A stretch of DNA of 64,000 nt from Heracleum sosnowskyi (taxonomy: Eukaryota; Streptophyta; Magnoliopsida; Apiales; Apiaceae). Below the pieces are notes generated by a model. The model saw only the letters and a program-made list of their open reading frames with translations. It ran no database searches and was not told the DNA's origin. The DNA lies in NCBI GenBank assembly GCA_030848705.1, contig CM061242.1:62817064-62881063 (forward strand), given 5' to 3'. Positions 8,412 to 19,714 of this stretch are shown here, piece by piece (the first letter of the stretch is position 1; every line of letters begins with the position of its first letter). The position numbers were made by a program, and so were the translations under genes.

Positions 8412-10272
8412 ATGGCCGATCGTTCTGCTAGCCGTCTTCAGAAAATGAATCAAGCGTCCAAAAGAGGTATCATCATTCGTTCTCCCACTATGTCTTTGCA
8501 AGATATGATATTAGAACGTAGTGATGTATATCCCTCAGTGTCGCATTTAGATTCATTTAACCATAGCAACAGATTTAATGATGCTGATGCAATTGCTAAT
8601 TACAAGAATATGTATAGAATTAGGCCACCTTATAGGTTAGTCCTAGCTGAACCTGGGGATCGTTCCTGCCATTGGCGCCCAAATGCTCTTTGCATTTACA
8701 AAGGGGTCCTGGCCGCAGGTGTTCGATTCCCATTCCATCCTTTCATTCCTGAACTTCTAGCTGATGTAGGAATCAATCCTTGTCAACTCCCTCCCAATGC
8801 TTGGAGACTTATTATGTGCTTTATTGTTTTGTGCTTGAAAAACAATTTCCCTCTTTCTGTTGCTCTCTTTAGAAGGATTTTTCAATTTAAAAACAGCTCT
8901 TCCAAAACTTTGGGTTGGGTATATATTAATCATCGACCCACAACACCCCCCATCTTTCACCCAAAATCCATTCCCGACAACAATCCCAAGTGGAGAAATG
9001 AATTTATGTATTTCGTCTGGGATGGAGGGAACTGGGGCACCTTATTCCAAAGCTCTTTTAGTAAAGTTTCGGATGGTAGTCCTGGTGACATAGTTCTGAC
9101 TGAGGAGGAGGCCTTTGCCTATGCTGAACTCACCAAGGATAACTATGCCACCATGGCTTGGGAGCTCCTGGACGAGTTTCTACTTAAGTCTCTAGAACTT
9201 TCAAGAGTTTCTGAAAAGGGTAATTCTTTTTCTTATTTTCTTATAGTTGTATCAAGATTGCCTTATACCAATTGTTTTCCTTGATTTTTGTTTGCAGCTG
9301 CTGAGTTTATCAACAAGCAGAATGAGCTAGAAGGCGGGCAGACAGCAAGGATCAAGAGGGCTTGCTTGAAGGATCCTAGGTTGATCGAGAAAGGCCCTTC
9401 CATTTTGAGGCCTCACGTGGCTGAGGTAGATGAGGTCGAGGGCTCAACTAAGAGTTCTGTATGGCGCCCCAACTGGGGGATAAGGAAAAAGGACACCATA
9501 GTGGGGGTGTCTGCTCATGCTGTTGAATGGTCACACCATTCATTGACTCCTTGTGACTACAAGGATTTTGTTTCTAACTCCACCCTGGAAGGGGCAGAGT
9601 GTGCAGGTGCTCAGGCCTTTGCTGCTGTAAGTTTCTTTTTCTTTCTTTCTTTTTTATGCCCCAAGTTATTAGTTCTAACTTGTGTTTTATTTGTAGGCTA
9701 ATGCAAATTTCCAAGGGGCTTTATTTCAAGCCAAAGCCTGGCGCTCATCTTCTGAGGCCAACAAGGCTGAGTATGATCAAGCCCAGGTGGAGGTTGGTTC
9801 TCTTAAAGCTTCCCTGGATCGAAGGGATAAGGAGCTATTGGAGGCTCAAGCTGAGCTGGTCGAGCTAAGGAAGGGGAAGGATCGCATCATTGATGAGTAC
9901 TTTGATTCTGCTGAGTATCAGGAGATCATTACTCAGCATGATGATCTTCTTTTCCCCGTCCAATTCACCCAAGGATGGGATGAGGCTTTGGCTGAGGTAT
10001 CGAGGAGAATTCCTGGATCCCTTACTATTTCCGACTTCCCCAGCCCCCATGCTCCTAATCAGTTGGAGAAGGCCTTGGCTGGAGTGGATGATATGGATGA
10101 GGATGACATGATTCTCAATCCTGAACATGCCTCCCAGCCTGGTGAAGAGTTAGAGGAATCTAGCTCCGGTGAAGAGGAGTCTGGTGAAGAGGAGGAGGAT
10201 TCTGGAGAGGAAGAGTCCGGTGAGGAGGAGGCTTCTGAGGATGAGCAAGGAGGGGATGGTGCTCAACCATAG
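8412..10272 (+). CDS. Antisense extra ORF (aORF) of the Tat element, three exons, about 570 aa
   Basis: Exon 1 runs from the ATG at 8412 to 9219, exon 2 from 9298 to 9626, exon 3 from 9697 to the TAG at 10272. Both introns have GT...AG ends (GTAATT/TTGCAG and GTAAGT/TTGTAG), and the frame is kept across both junctions. Residues about 95-260 (for example FPFHPFIPELLADVGINPCQ and WRLIMCFIVLCLKNNFPLSV) resemble the plant Transposase_28 / putative gypsy-type transposon domain. A helical segment rich in A, E and K follows (exon 3 start), then a strongly acidic Glu/Ser/Gly tail of about 45 residues. There is no signal peptide or membrane segment. Extra ORFs in either orientation are known from Tat-lineage elements; their function is unknown. 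It is uninterrupted, unlike the gag-pol of the same element. I chose ATG 8412 as the first ATG after the TATA box in this frame. Confidence 0.8.
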
Positions 10273-10586
10273 CTATCTGTAGCTTTTATTTATTTTATGT
10301 AATTTTACCTTCGGGCATAACTTTTAACTTTATTGAAAGTCATTTATTTTCTTCATGTCTTTTAATGTTTTTATGTTTGCGTACTTAATTAGTACTTTGA
10401 ACCATATAAACATCAAGATGCCATGCTTTGTAGAATATTCTTGAAATTGCTGAATGAATATTTAAATTGAAGAAATGGGTATAACCCTTACATAGTATGC
10501 TACTTCTACCTCAAGTTTAAAAACTTGGATTGGTTTCATCGACCTTATTTCTACTTATCCTGATAGTGAGTCCAATTAGGACACAC
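10273..10586. other. Convergent 3' ends of the aORF and pol
   Basis: 314 bp of non-coding sequence between the aORF stop (plus) and the end of the pol frame (minus). It must hold the aORF terminator region, since transcripts from the two strands meet here. I see no strong terminator signature, only AT-rich sequence with TTTATGTAATTTTA-like stretches. Confidence 0.5.
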
Positions 10587-10823
10587 TTAAACATAATAAA
10601 CTTTCAAGTTTATAGCATACCAAGTTCTGGGCACTTCAATCCCTTCCATAGTTTCCAGCTTGTATGAGCCTCGTCCATACACATTCTTGACCCGATAGGG
10701 CCCTTCCCAGTTTGGGGCTAACTTTCCCTTTTGTCCAACTCCAGATGCTTCAATTTTTCTAAGGACCAAGTCCCCTTGACGAAAGAATCTCTCTTTAACC
10801 CTTAGGTTGTAGTAGAAAGATGC
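10587..10823 (-). pseudogene. C-terminal end of Tat integrase, cut off by a stop codon
   Basis: It continues the integrase in the same frame after a TGA at 10824-10826. The peptide includes NLRVKERFF, GDLVLRKIE and LAPNWEGPYRVKNVYGRGSY, the C-terminal segment that follows the catalytic core in gypsy integrases (GPY/F-type module). The TGA context suggests a CGA-to-TGA change, as expected from CpG decay. Without this segment the integrase lacks its C-terminal domain. Confidence 0.8.
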
Positions 10824-13553
10824 TCATTTTTGATGTTCAACTATCTTGGCATTCGCCTCATCTCTAACTTCGTCAATTAGATCTAAAGCTAGCCTCAAGC
10901 CTTCTTCATTCGCCTCTGGCTCATAAGCTTCAACTCTAGGAGATGCATGAGTGATTTCTAAAGGAACCACTGCTTCTGCTCCGTAAGCTAGTAGAAATGG
11001 AGTTGCCCCAGTAGTGACTTTGCAAGTGGTACGGTAAGCCCAAAGTATGGGGAGTAATTCGTCTACCCAAGTGTTTCTGGAGCGCTCAACTCTTTTCTTC
11101 AGTCCATCTAGGATAATTCGATTTGCAACCTCAGCTTGCCCATTTGCCTGAGGATGGGCAACAGAAGTGAAGCGCAACTTGATATCATTCTCGTCACAAT
11201 ACTTCTTGAACTCGTCATTGTTGAATTGAGTTCCATTGTCCGTTACCAGGATTCGTGGAATTCCATATCTGCATATCACACTCTCCCAAAAGAAGTGCAT
11301 CACTTGCTTGGTGGTTATCTTGGCCAAAGGTTTAGCCTTAATCCACTTAGTGAAATAGTCAATTGCAACTATCAGAAATTTTCTCTGTGCACTTGCCATT
11401 GGAAATGGCCCAAGTATATCCATTCCCCACATAGCAAAAGGGATAGGTGAGTTTACGGATGTCAACATCTCAGGTGGTTGTCTAACCACTGGTGCATGCT
11501 TCTGGCACCGTTCACATTTCTTCACATAACTTTTTGCATCAGCAAGCATACTTGGCCAATAGAAACCTAGACGAGTAACTTTATGGGCCAAAGCTCTGCC
11601 CCCCAAGTGCTGTCCACAAATCCCTTCATGAACTTCTTTCAGGGCCAATTCTGCCTCTTGAGGTCTCAAACACTTCAGGTATGGAATAACAAAAGATTTC
11701 TTATATAGAATTCCCTCAATTAGGGCATACCTTAGTGCTCTGACGTATAACTTTCGTGCTTCTGTGGTGTCATTAGGTAGCCAACCAGTTTCTAAATGAG
11801 CTTTGATCGGATCAATCCAACAACTGGTAATACCAATGGGTGCTACCAACTTTCCGTTGATGCTTGGGGTTTTTAAGACTTGGAAGTATACACTCCCTGC
11901 ATAATTTTCAATTTCAGAAGAGGCAAACTTGGACAAAGCATCAGCCTTCACATTTTCCTCCCTCGGAACGTGCTCCACATAGCATTCATCAAACCGAGTC
12001 ATGATGGCTTTGACAAGTTTCAGATACTTAGCCATGACTTCATCTCTGGCTTCAAATTCTCCATTTACTTGAGAAACAACTAACCTTGAGTCTCCACAGA
12101 CTTTCAGAGTTTTGACCCTCAGGGCTCCAGCCAGCCCTAAGCCAGCAATTAAAGCTTCATACTCAGCCTCATTGTTTGTCGTTGGGAAGTCAAGTTTTAG
12201 TGCGTACTCTATTACGAATCCATCAGGACTTTGCAGCACTAAACCAGCTCCACTTGATTTTGTTTTTGATGCTCCATCAAAATAGAGCACCCAACATTCC
12301 TTGGACACCATGTCTTCATTTTTGCTGTCTTCCACTACTACCTCCTGCCCCCCGACTTCTTGGTTGTCAATGGTACATTCAACCATGAAGTCAGCGAGTG
12401 CTTGAGCTTTAATGGCCGTACGAGGCTTATACTTGATATCAAATTCTCCCAACTCAATAGCCCATTTGATCAACCTTCCACTAACCTGAGGGCTGTGCAG
12501 AATGTTCCTTAGAGGTTGATTAGTCAAAACCTCTATCTTGTGCGCCTGGAAGTACGGACGTAGCTTTCTTGAGGCCATTATCAAGGCTAAGGCAAACTTC
12601 TCTATGGTAGAGTAGTTTATTTCTGCCCCATGCAGGATCTTACTCACATAGTAAATGGGTTTCTGAACCTTCAATTCTTCCTTTACCAAAACAGCTCCAA
12701 GGGCAGTGTCTGATACTGCCAAGTACAGATAGAGGATTTCTCCTGGCTTTGGTTTTGCCAATAGTGGTGCTTCAGCCATGTATTTCTTCAGGGCCTCAAA
12801 GGCTTCTTGGCTTTCAGGTGTCCACTCGAAATTTTTCACATTCTTGAGTGCTTTGAAAAAAGGTAAGCATTTTTCTCCTGACTTGGAGATGAATCTTCCC
12901 AAAGCTGCAACTCTTCCTGTCAATTTCTGCACATCCTTAACAGACTTGGGTGGTTCCATGTCTAGGATTGCCTTGATCTTGTCGGGGTTAGCTTCGATTC
13001 CCCTCTTGGAGACCATCAGACCTAAAAACTTTCCTGAGCCAACCCCGAAGGCACACTTCGCTGGGTTTAACATCATCTTGTGGTGCCTCAGCACTTCAAA
13101 TGCTTCTCGAAGATGCCTTATATGGTCTGCCTTGTCGAGGCTCTTGACTAGCATGTCGTCCACATAAACTTCCATTGTTTTACCAATCAATGGTTCAAAA
13201 ATCTTGTTCACCAATCTTTGGTATGTTGCCCCTGCATTCTTAAGTCCAAATGCCATTACCAAATAACAGAAAACACCAAAGTCGGTGATGAACGATACCT
13301 TGGAGATGTCGTCCTTGTGCATCTTGATTTGGTTGTATCCACTGAAGCCATCCATGAAACTTAACATCTCGTGCCCAGCAGTGGCATCTATCAAAGCATC
13401 AATCCTCGGTAAGGGAAAACAATCCTTGGGACATGCATCATTCAAGTCGGTGAAGTCTACACACATTCTCCACTTTCCATTAGCCTTCTTGACCATCACT
13501 GGGTTAGCCAACCATTCAGGGAACTGAATTTCTTCAATGAAGCCTGCTTCCAA
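10824..13553 (-). CDS. Tat pol: reverse transcriptase, two RNase H domains, integrase (909 aa open frame)
   Basis: Order from the frame start: RT at about 1-180 (Asp 68 in FMDGFSGY, YVDD at 130-133); the retroelement's own degraded RNase H/connection at about 260-395; a second, archaeal-type RNase H at about 420-545 (Asp 426 in YFDGAS, Glu 464 in NNEAEY, Asp 488, Asp 538); and integrase with zinc finger H642, H649, C680, C683 and catalytic triad D712, D772, E808 (35 residues between D772 and E808). All catalytic residues are present. The second RNase H is diagnostic of the Tat lineage. The frame begins inside the polyprotein: a 1-base gain in a run of five A (13599-13603) separates it from protease, and TGA at 10824 truncates it. 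It copies element RNA into DNA and integrates it, normally in a cytoplasmic particle and then the nucleus. Confidence 0.93.
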   Translation of the reverse strand: MEAGFIEEIQFPEWLANPVMVKKANGKWRMCVDFTDLNDACPKDCFPLPRIDALIDATAGHEMLSFMDGFSGYNQIKMHKDDISKVSFITDFGVFCYLVMAFGLKNAGATYQRLVNKIFEPLIGKTMEVYVDDMLVKSLDKADHIRHLREAFEVLRHHKMMLNPAKCAFGVGSGKFLGLMVSKRGIEANPDKIKAILDMEPPKSVKDVQKLTGRVAALGRFISKSGEKCLPFFKALKNVKNFEWTPESQEAFEALKKYMAEAPLLAKPKPGEILYLYLAVSDTALGAVLVKEELKVQKPIYYVSKILHGAEINYSTIEKFALALIMASRKLRPYFQAHKIEVLTNQPLRNILHSPQVSGRLIKWAIELGEFDIKYKPRTAIKAQALADFMVECTIDNQEVGGQEVVVEDSKNEDMVSKECWVLYFDGASKTKSSGAGLVLQSPDGFVIEYALKLDFPTTNNEAEYEALIAGLGLAGALRVKTLKVCGDSRLVVSQVNGEFEARDEVMAKYLKLVKAIMTRFDECYVEHVPREENVKADALSKFASSEIENYAGSVYFQVLKTPSINGKLVAPIGITSCWIDPIKAHLETGWLPNDTTEARKLYVRALRYALIEGILYKKSFVIPYLKCLRPQEAELALKEVHEGICGQHLGGRALAHKVTRLGFYWPSMLADAKSYVKKCERCQKHAPVVRQPPEMLTSVNSPIPFAMWGMDILGPFPMASAQRKFLIVAIDYFTKWIKAKPLAKITTKQVMHFFWESVICRYGIPRILVTDNGTQFNNDEFKKYCDENDIKLRFTSVAHPQANGQAEVANRIILDGLKKRVERSRNTWVDELLPILWAYRTTCKVTTGATPFLLAYGAEAVVPLEITHASPRVEAYEPEANEEGLRLALDLIDEVRDEANAKIVEHQK

Positions 13554-14505
13554 GAGTTTTTCTACCTCTTGCTTGATAGCTTCTTGCCTTTCCGGGGCAA
13601 AAATTTCTTTTCTTTTGTTTCACTGTCTTCCTTTCAGGATCCATATTCAATTTGTGGGTTATCAATTGGGGATCAATCCCTGGAATATCAGCTGCTGTCC
13701 AAGCAAATACATCACTGTTTTCTTGAAGAAAGGATGTCAACTTACTTTTCATAGATTCAGGTAGTAAAGCTCCAATGTAGGTGACCTTGTCTGGTTCTCC
13801 TGGGATCAAGGGGATGGGAACAAGATCCTCAGCTGGCTTTCCTCTTCTTTCTTCATCGTTTCTAATGTCCATGTCCTCAATTGGGAGAACCTGCCCCCCC
13901 CCAACTCCATCAGGCCTCAACGTGGCTACATAACAGCTTCTAGCCATTTTCTGATCACCTTTTTCTTCACCAATCCCATTCCTTGTAGGGAATTTGATCT
14001 TCAAATGATAGGACGAGGCAACAGCCTTGAATGCATGAAGTCCCGTTCTTCCCAGAATTGCATTGTAGGTTGAAGTTGCCTTAATAACTATGAAATTCAG
14101 CATTTGAGTAGACGTCTTCGAACCTTGTCCCATTGTCATTGGGAGTTGAATCGTGCCTTCTACCTTCGATTCTACTCCATTGAACCCATATATGGGCATG
14201 TTTGAGGGTGTTAGCTGAGAGTCAGTGTAACCCATCTTGATGAAAGCATCATGGAACAAGATGTCCACTGAAGCTCCATTGTCAACAAGAACTCTCTTCG
14301 TTTCTGAGTTCCCAATCACAGGTACTATGACCAGAGGGTCATCATGGGGAAATTTCACTCCCTCAAGGTCTGAATCGTCAAAATTCAAAGATACTTCAGT
14401 CTTGGCACGCTTCGGTGCTTCTCCAACCACAATCATTACCTCACGGGCATAAGCTTTTCTGGAGTTTCTGGAAGGTCCGGCCGCAGTTTGCCCTCCAAAT
14501 ATCAT
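13534..14505 (-). pseudogene. Tat gag-pol: aspartic protease region and linker to RT
   Basis: The open frame holds a retropepsin-like domain at about residues 55-170: active-site block VLVDNGASVDILFHD, flap region around IYGFNGVESKVEGTIQLP, and the second-half motif YNAILGRTGLHAF. A spacer follows, then the start of the RT linker (KLNMDPERKTVKQKKRNF). The frame then breaks: a homopolymer of five A on the plus strand (13599-13603) appears to contain one base too many, and RT continues in another frame. Upstream, an in-frame TAG at 14590-14592 separates it from gag. The protease would cut the polyprotein into mature proteins. The homopolymer makes a sequencing error possible for this one lesion. 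Confidence 0.85.
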
Positions 14506-14589
14506 ATTGATGACAGGCCCTCGGGGCTTAGGATTTCGGTCATGATCATTGTCCCGTCTATCGTAGTCTTTCCTTTCATAATTTCCTCT

Positions 14590-16255
14590 CTAACTTCCCT
14601 GGTTTCCATCTTTGGTGTACTTACCAAGCTTTCCTCTTCGAATCAAGAACTCAATTTCATCTTTCAGCTGCCTGCAGTCATCTGTCTCGTGGCCAACTTC
14701 TTTGTGAAACCGACAGTATTGGTTTTGATTTCTTTTTGACACATCGGCCCTCATAGGCTTCGGCCATTTGATATCTTCTTCCTTTGCTATCTCCATCAGA
14801 ATTTGACTCCTGGGAGTATTCAATCTTGCATATTCTGTGAACTTTGGTCCAAAATTGCTTTTCTTGGGTGGTGAATCTGAATCCTTTGATGTCCTAGGAT
14901 ACTTCTCTCTTGCATCATATTCTGGAGCATCCTTTCTCTTTTTTGAATTTCCATTGCCAGTAGCAATGGGTTCGTACTTTCTCATGCTCTCCTCAGCTTT
15001 GATATATTTCCCAGCTCTATCTTGTAGTGACAACATGTTTTCGGGGGGATGTTTGGCCAAAGACCTCCTGAAGTGGTCATCGATAGTTCCTTGCTGTAGG
15101 GCTATCATAGCCACTTTATCTTCCAAATCTGGGACTTTTATAGCCTCCTTAGTGAATCTACTCAAGTATTCTCTCAATGTTTCATTCTTGCCTTGTCGAA
15201 TCGCCATAAGAGAGGCAGAACTTTTCTCATGTATTTTCCCACTAACAAATTGATTGATGAATGCCTTACTCAGCTCTTTGAAGGATCCAATAGAATTGGG
15301 CGGAAGGCGACTATACCAACGTTGAGCCATACCCGCTAGAGTTTGTGGGAACGCCCTACACTTTGCAGCGTCATTGGCAGGCTGCAACAGCAGTGCGTTT
15401 TGAGAAGGTTCTTACATGATTTGCGGGATCACCCGTTCCATCATAAGCTTTGATGGTTGGCATTTTAAACTTCCTGGATATAGTGGCTTTCATTATCTCT
15501 TGTGTGAAGGGTGGTGTAGGATCGTCAGGATCTCCTAGGGGCAACAATACAGTAGGATCTCCTCTTGGGATTTCAACCCTTCTGGATCTCGGAGGAGTAG
15601 GATCCAGATTAATTACCGGAGTCTTCCCGGCTGCTCTTGCAGCCTCTTCTTCCTCTAACTTCTTTTTCAGTTTTGCAACCTCTGCCTCATGGGCTGCAAT
15701 CCTTTCCTGAGTGGTTGGCTCCTTGTTTACAGAACGTCTCCTTCGCGGGGGATAGTCATCATCAGTATTATAATTTTCATCCTCAGTGTAAGACCCAGAG
15801 AAATCATCTCGAAACATTTGAAGAGTTTGGGTTTGTCGGTTCAGGGGTTCCAAACCTTGGACTTAAGGGGGCACGTAAGCCTCATGGTGTACCAGAGTGG
15901 TACCACTACCGCCCACCGGGGGTCGAGGGGGCCTGGTATGGGTAGGCATCCCCAGGGTCTGATTCACATATTGAGGGAGATCAGTAGTGTGTAGTTGAAG
16001 GCCCCTCGGGGCACTCATGAGTAGTGGGGAGGTTGTGATTGCTTGCTGGTGAGTGGTCTCTTGTGAATTAGATCCATGAATGACCACTTGCAGGGGATTC
16101 GTCCCTTCAATTGGGATCTCTGATCCTTGAGTGTTGGTGGGGATGTTCGTCCCTTCAGTACTAGTAACTGGTAGTGGTTGACTTCCGTGAGTATCAGCCC
16201 CGGAGGTGATAGGAAGTTCTTCAGAAGCTCGAGTTGTTCTTCGGGTGTTTGCCAT
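14590..16255 (-). pseudogene. Tat gag, broken by a stop and a frameshift
   Basis: Starts at ATG 16255 (MANTRRTTRASEELP), just inside the primer-binding site. A Pro/Thr/Gly-rich leader of 130 residues ends at TAA 15863-15865. The same frame resumes with an acidic/basic coiled-coil stretch (ERIAAHEAEVAKLKKKLEEE) and the start of the capsid. A single-base shift near 15395-15410 then moves the capsid (WYSRLPPNSIGSFKELSKAF, the retrotransposon gag core) to another frame. Near the C terminus is one zinc knuckle-like motif, CRFHKEVGHETDDC. The frame ends at TAG 14590-14592. Gag forms the virus-like particle and packages RNA; this copy cannot make it. Confidence 0.88.
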
Positions 16256-16270
16256 GGTTGATGTTTTCTT

Positions 16271-16286
16271 CCCACAGACGGCGCCA
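16271..16286 (-). other. Primer-binding site of the Tat element
   Basis: On the minus strand TGGCGCCGTCTGTGGG lies two bases downstream of the 5' LTR, the position and TGGCGCC start typical of plant gypsy primer-binding sites. I do not assign the tRNA with certainty. Confidence 0.8.
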
Positions 16287-16288
16287 AA

Positions 16289-16816
16289 TGTTATGGATTA
16301 AAAAACGTACCTTGTAAATTAAATGCTAGGGTTTATGAGCGTTCAAGCTTTAATGACTGCTCTTGTGTTTCGGGACTAATTCGGTCCTCACAAGATGCCT
16401 ACGTATCTCTGCTGTATAGAGAATCAAGTCAATAAAACGTAGTTCTAGAATGAAGGACGAAGGTCCTTATATAGGCGTCAGGAGCCTTGTATTTAGAGTA
16501 AGTTTAGGAGTCTTAACTGATAAGTCTCGTTATTGATAACTGATAAGGAGTATATTACTTGGTAGGCAAGTATTATCCCTATCTGATAAGTGCTGTGACT
16601 CATCATATTATTTGATTGGGATTCTGGATCCTTCTATGAAGATATTATCATATTTGGACTCTTTTATGAGCTGTGTATTTTCCTTTATTTATTAATTACG
16701 AAATTAATAAATAATTAGGGTTTTGGGCCTTTTGTCGGGCCTAAACTTTGGACCAAACTAGGTCTAATTAATGTATCATTAATTATATATCTAGGGTTAT
16801 ATTTCTGTCCATATCA
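16289..16816 (-). repeat. 5' LTR of the Tat element (528 bp)
   Basis: Same length as the LTR at 6264 and differs from it at four sites (for example ACTAATTCGG against ACTAAATCGG, and AAAACGTAG against AAAACATAG). It carries the promoter for the minus-strand gag-pol RNA. A TATATAA-like stretch read from the minus strand lies near 16468-16476 (TATATAAGGACC), suggesting the U3/R boundary. Confidence 0.93.
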
Positions 16817-16821
16817 ATACA

Positions 16822-18390
16822 TTTTAAAAAATATATATATCATTAGATGAAATATAAATAACATTTTACATAATATTGCAATTAAAATATAATAATATTA
16901 TGTTTTTTTTGAAACAAATAATATTAAGTTTCTTAAAAGTTTTTTTAATTCACTCATTCTTTACTGTATATACAAGTTATCATTTCGTTTTATTGTTTTA
17001 GAAATTGATGTCTGGGTAAAATATTTCTCACATGAACATGTATATATATTAAAATAATTTTTTTAATTAAAAATGTGGTAAAAGATAATATTTCGAATTT
17101 ACCTTATATTTGTTTAGTATTTTTTAAATATTTTTTAATTTCATAAAATTTGGATTAATTTCTAAAAGATAAAGATCAAATGATTATTTTTAATTACCAA
17201 AATATATATTTAGTTTTAAATGATGTATAATGAATTTTTATCAAATTCAACAATTGAATATAATAAAAATAATTAAACAATTTATTTTTTTATCTATACT
17301 CAATTATATTTTAATGTATAATCTATGTTATAAAAATTGGTGTTTAATAATCCCGATAATCGTTATACGGTAACTAATCGCTTTGATTACGTTAAAATTG
17401 GTTTTGATAAAAGTTGGTGAAAATGTCATAAAATTTAGTCTAATTCTTCCAATATTGGTCTGATTTGTAAATTTTAGGAAATTTATAGGTAAAAGTTCCA
17501 AAATTAAAAGGTTGAAATTTGAATAAAAAATAATAACATTTTTTTGTATACATAATTTTTATTTTAGACGGTCAAATCACGAATTCTATTAATTTTATCT
17601 CACAACTTGATCACTAATCAAAAATTTAAATTTATAATTTTATTTATTTCAATCATAATATGTTTTTAAATAAATTTAAATTATAAGATAATATACATAT
17701 AATTAAAATTATTACATAATATATATATAGAAAATATTAAATTTATCCCCACTAATTATTCTAATAATCTCTAATTATTCGATTTAATCCATAATTAATA
17801 CATCCACGGATTACTCCAATTATGATTGTTCATGATTTACCAACATGATCAAACTGAACCAACCCGCTCGCTCTCTTTTCGACGGACCAAGCCAAGCCTA
17901 CCCAATCAATTTAAATAGGTTGAGTATAAGTTTTATATTTTTTTCGGCCGACCCTCCCCAACCCGATTTAAGTTACAAATTTTGTTCAATAATGCAAAAT
18001 TTACTTTCAACTCGGAAAATAAAACCCATAAACACCCCTAACTCTGATTCACACTTTTTACGATACTAATTTTAAATATATTCTAAATTATATTATATTT
18101 GTGTATCAATACCTAAATAACCTATATAAAGTATAAATCATATAAAAATTTACGGTATAAATAATATATAATTCAAAAATACAAGTGAAATAAGAATTTA
18201 TAAATATAATTTAATAAATAATTATATGTAGAATAACGAAAATTTGAAAAAATGGAGCTATATAAATTATACGAACTAACATTTAACTTACTGAAAAGGC
18301 AAAATTAAAAAAATTGAATTAACATGTTTTTATAAATAATATAAAACAACACGTTATTTTCTCAAAAATTAAAATTAAAAATATATATAT
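16822..18390. other. Very AT-rich intergenic DNA
   Basis: About 1.6 kb of A/T-dominated sequence, with no frame above about 75 codons that looks like protein and no repeat I can name. Confidence 0.6.
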
Positions 18391-18972
18391 GATGAGAGTG
18401 TAGTTTATCTAATAATATTTTTATAATAAACTCAAACTCAATGTTACACACTTGGCCATTAGATAAAATTATACTAGAAGGTTTGGAATACCATTATCAA
18501 TATTCACACAAATCTAATCTACTTTAGCTTAAATAATAAAGGGTTGACATTTATGTAATTTTTAAAAATTTAAGAGTAAAATAATAAATTTATAGCCATT
18601 TTCTTACTTTTTTTGTCCTTGATTGGCTTTTAATATATACAAAGTAGATAAAATATAATTATACATTAAGATTTTGAATTAAAAAAATCAATTTATATAA
18701 ATAATATAACCCAACATTTTACTTAAACAAAAAAAAAGGACAAAAAGAGGTGATGTGACTTATCCAATAAGATTTTTATGTTAAACCCAAAAGTAAATGT
18801 AACACAATGGTTATAACATGAGTTTTTCAAGAGGAGGTCAGAGGTTTGATTCCTAAGAGCAACATAATTCTTTTATTTTTACAAAAATGATAGAGGGATG
18901 ACAAGTTTATAATTTTTCAATAAATAGGGGCAAAATTGTCATTTCATAGCCATTTTATTGGCTCAAATTGCC
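18391..18972. repeat. Imperfect duplication, one copy with a tRNA-like box B
   Basis: Segments 18391-18613 and 18748-18972 share the order TAGTTTATCTAATAATATTTTTAT / GACTTATCCAATAAGATTTTTAT, a TGTTACACA/TGTAACACA word and an end in TTTATAGCCATTTT / TTCATAGCCATTTT. The second copy contains GAGGTTTGATTCCTA (18840-18853), close to the pol III box B. This could be an old SINE or other short element; it is too diverged to classify. Confidence 0.4.
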
Positions 18973-19714
18973 CCTAGACGGCCTGTAACAAGGCACGGGT
19001 CTGCATAGAAACGTCAATTATTTTGTTGTGAAGAAGATGATCGAGATCGAGTTATTAACTTGAGGATTATGTAGTCTTAAGTTTGAGAATGTAATATTAG
19101 AAGTATGGTTTGTGCATAATGGATAGTAATGTACTTATTTGAATCATGAACGCAACTATGTCAAAGTTTTGAGACTTGTTCATAGTGAGTATTATTGATA
19201 TTGAAACAATGTAGAATTTGAAACACGGGTGGACTACTATTTTCCATGCGATTATAAGAAAGTTTACAAGAGTATTTTGTGTTGGAGAAAGTACAGTTTG
19301 TTGATAGGTATTTTGCCTTAAAAAGCGGTTGTTGTCTATTTCAATGATCAATTGTTTTTTTTTTTTTTTGCATTCTAGATTTGAATCGTCAAATGCACAC
19401 AATATTGTTGTAATATAATCGAACACGCATGAAGGTCGGCGCGTCTTTCCGCGCGGGATGGAGGGATGAACACATATTGCATTGTGGAGGATACATGTCA
19501 CTTATTTGCTCTCTTTTTTACTTGGGAACTGATTCTGCACTCCTCTCATGTGTCCGTAGGTATATTAAATTACATGAAAAAACTTAGTAAATGCTTCAAT
19601 AATGTATTTCGAATATCGTTTGCAGTTACAAATTTTAATCCAATGTATTTTTACATATGATAATCTTTACTTATAATAATGTATTTTAACTTGACTATAT
19701 GTACGTATTTTATG
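18973..19714. other. Intergenic DNA, nothing recognised
   Basis: No splice-bounded frame or known repeat. A 24-base T-rich run lies near 19345-19370, and a short GC-rich island at 19430-19460 (GGTCGGCGCGTCTTTCCGCGCG) contrasts with its surroundings. Confidence 0.5.

Larger units (their letters stand above)
6264..16816 (-). mobile_element. Complete Tat-lineage Ty3/gypsy LTR retrotransposon
   Basis: Two 528-bp LTRs (6264-6791 and 16289-16816) differ at only four positions by my reading. The flanking target duplication is ATACA at 6259-6263 and 16817-16821. On the minus strand the order is 5' LTR, primer-binding site, gag, protease, RT, RNase H, second (archaeal-type) RNase H, integrase, convergent antisense extra ORF, TTCGACC tandem array, polypurine tract, 3' LTR. 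The second RNase H and the extra ORF mark the Tat lineage. At 0.76 percent LTR divergence it is young (about 0.3 million years at 1.3e-8 per site per year). Even so, gag-pol has three in-frame stops and two frameshifts, so it cannot make its own polyprotein. Confidence 0.95.

Noticed and set aside
19097..19660. Frames of 64-134 residues in intergenic DNA
   Set aside because: No conserved motif; one runs through a homopolymer T tract as poly-Lys.
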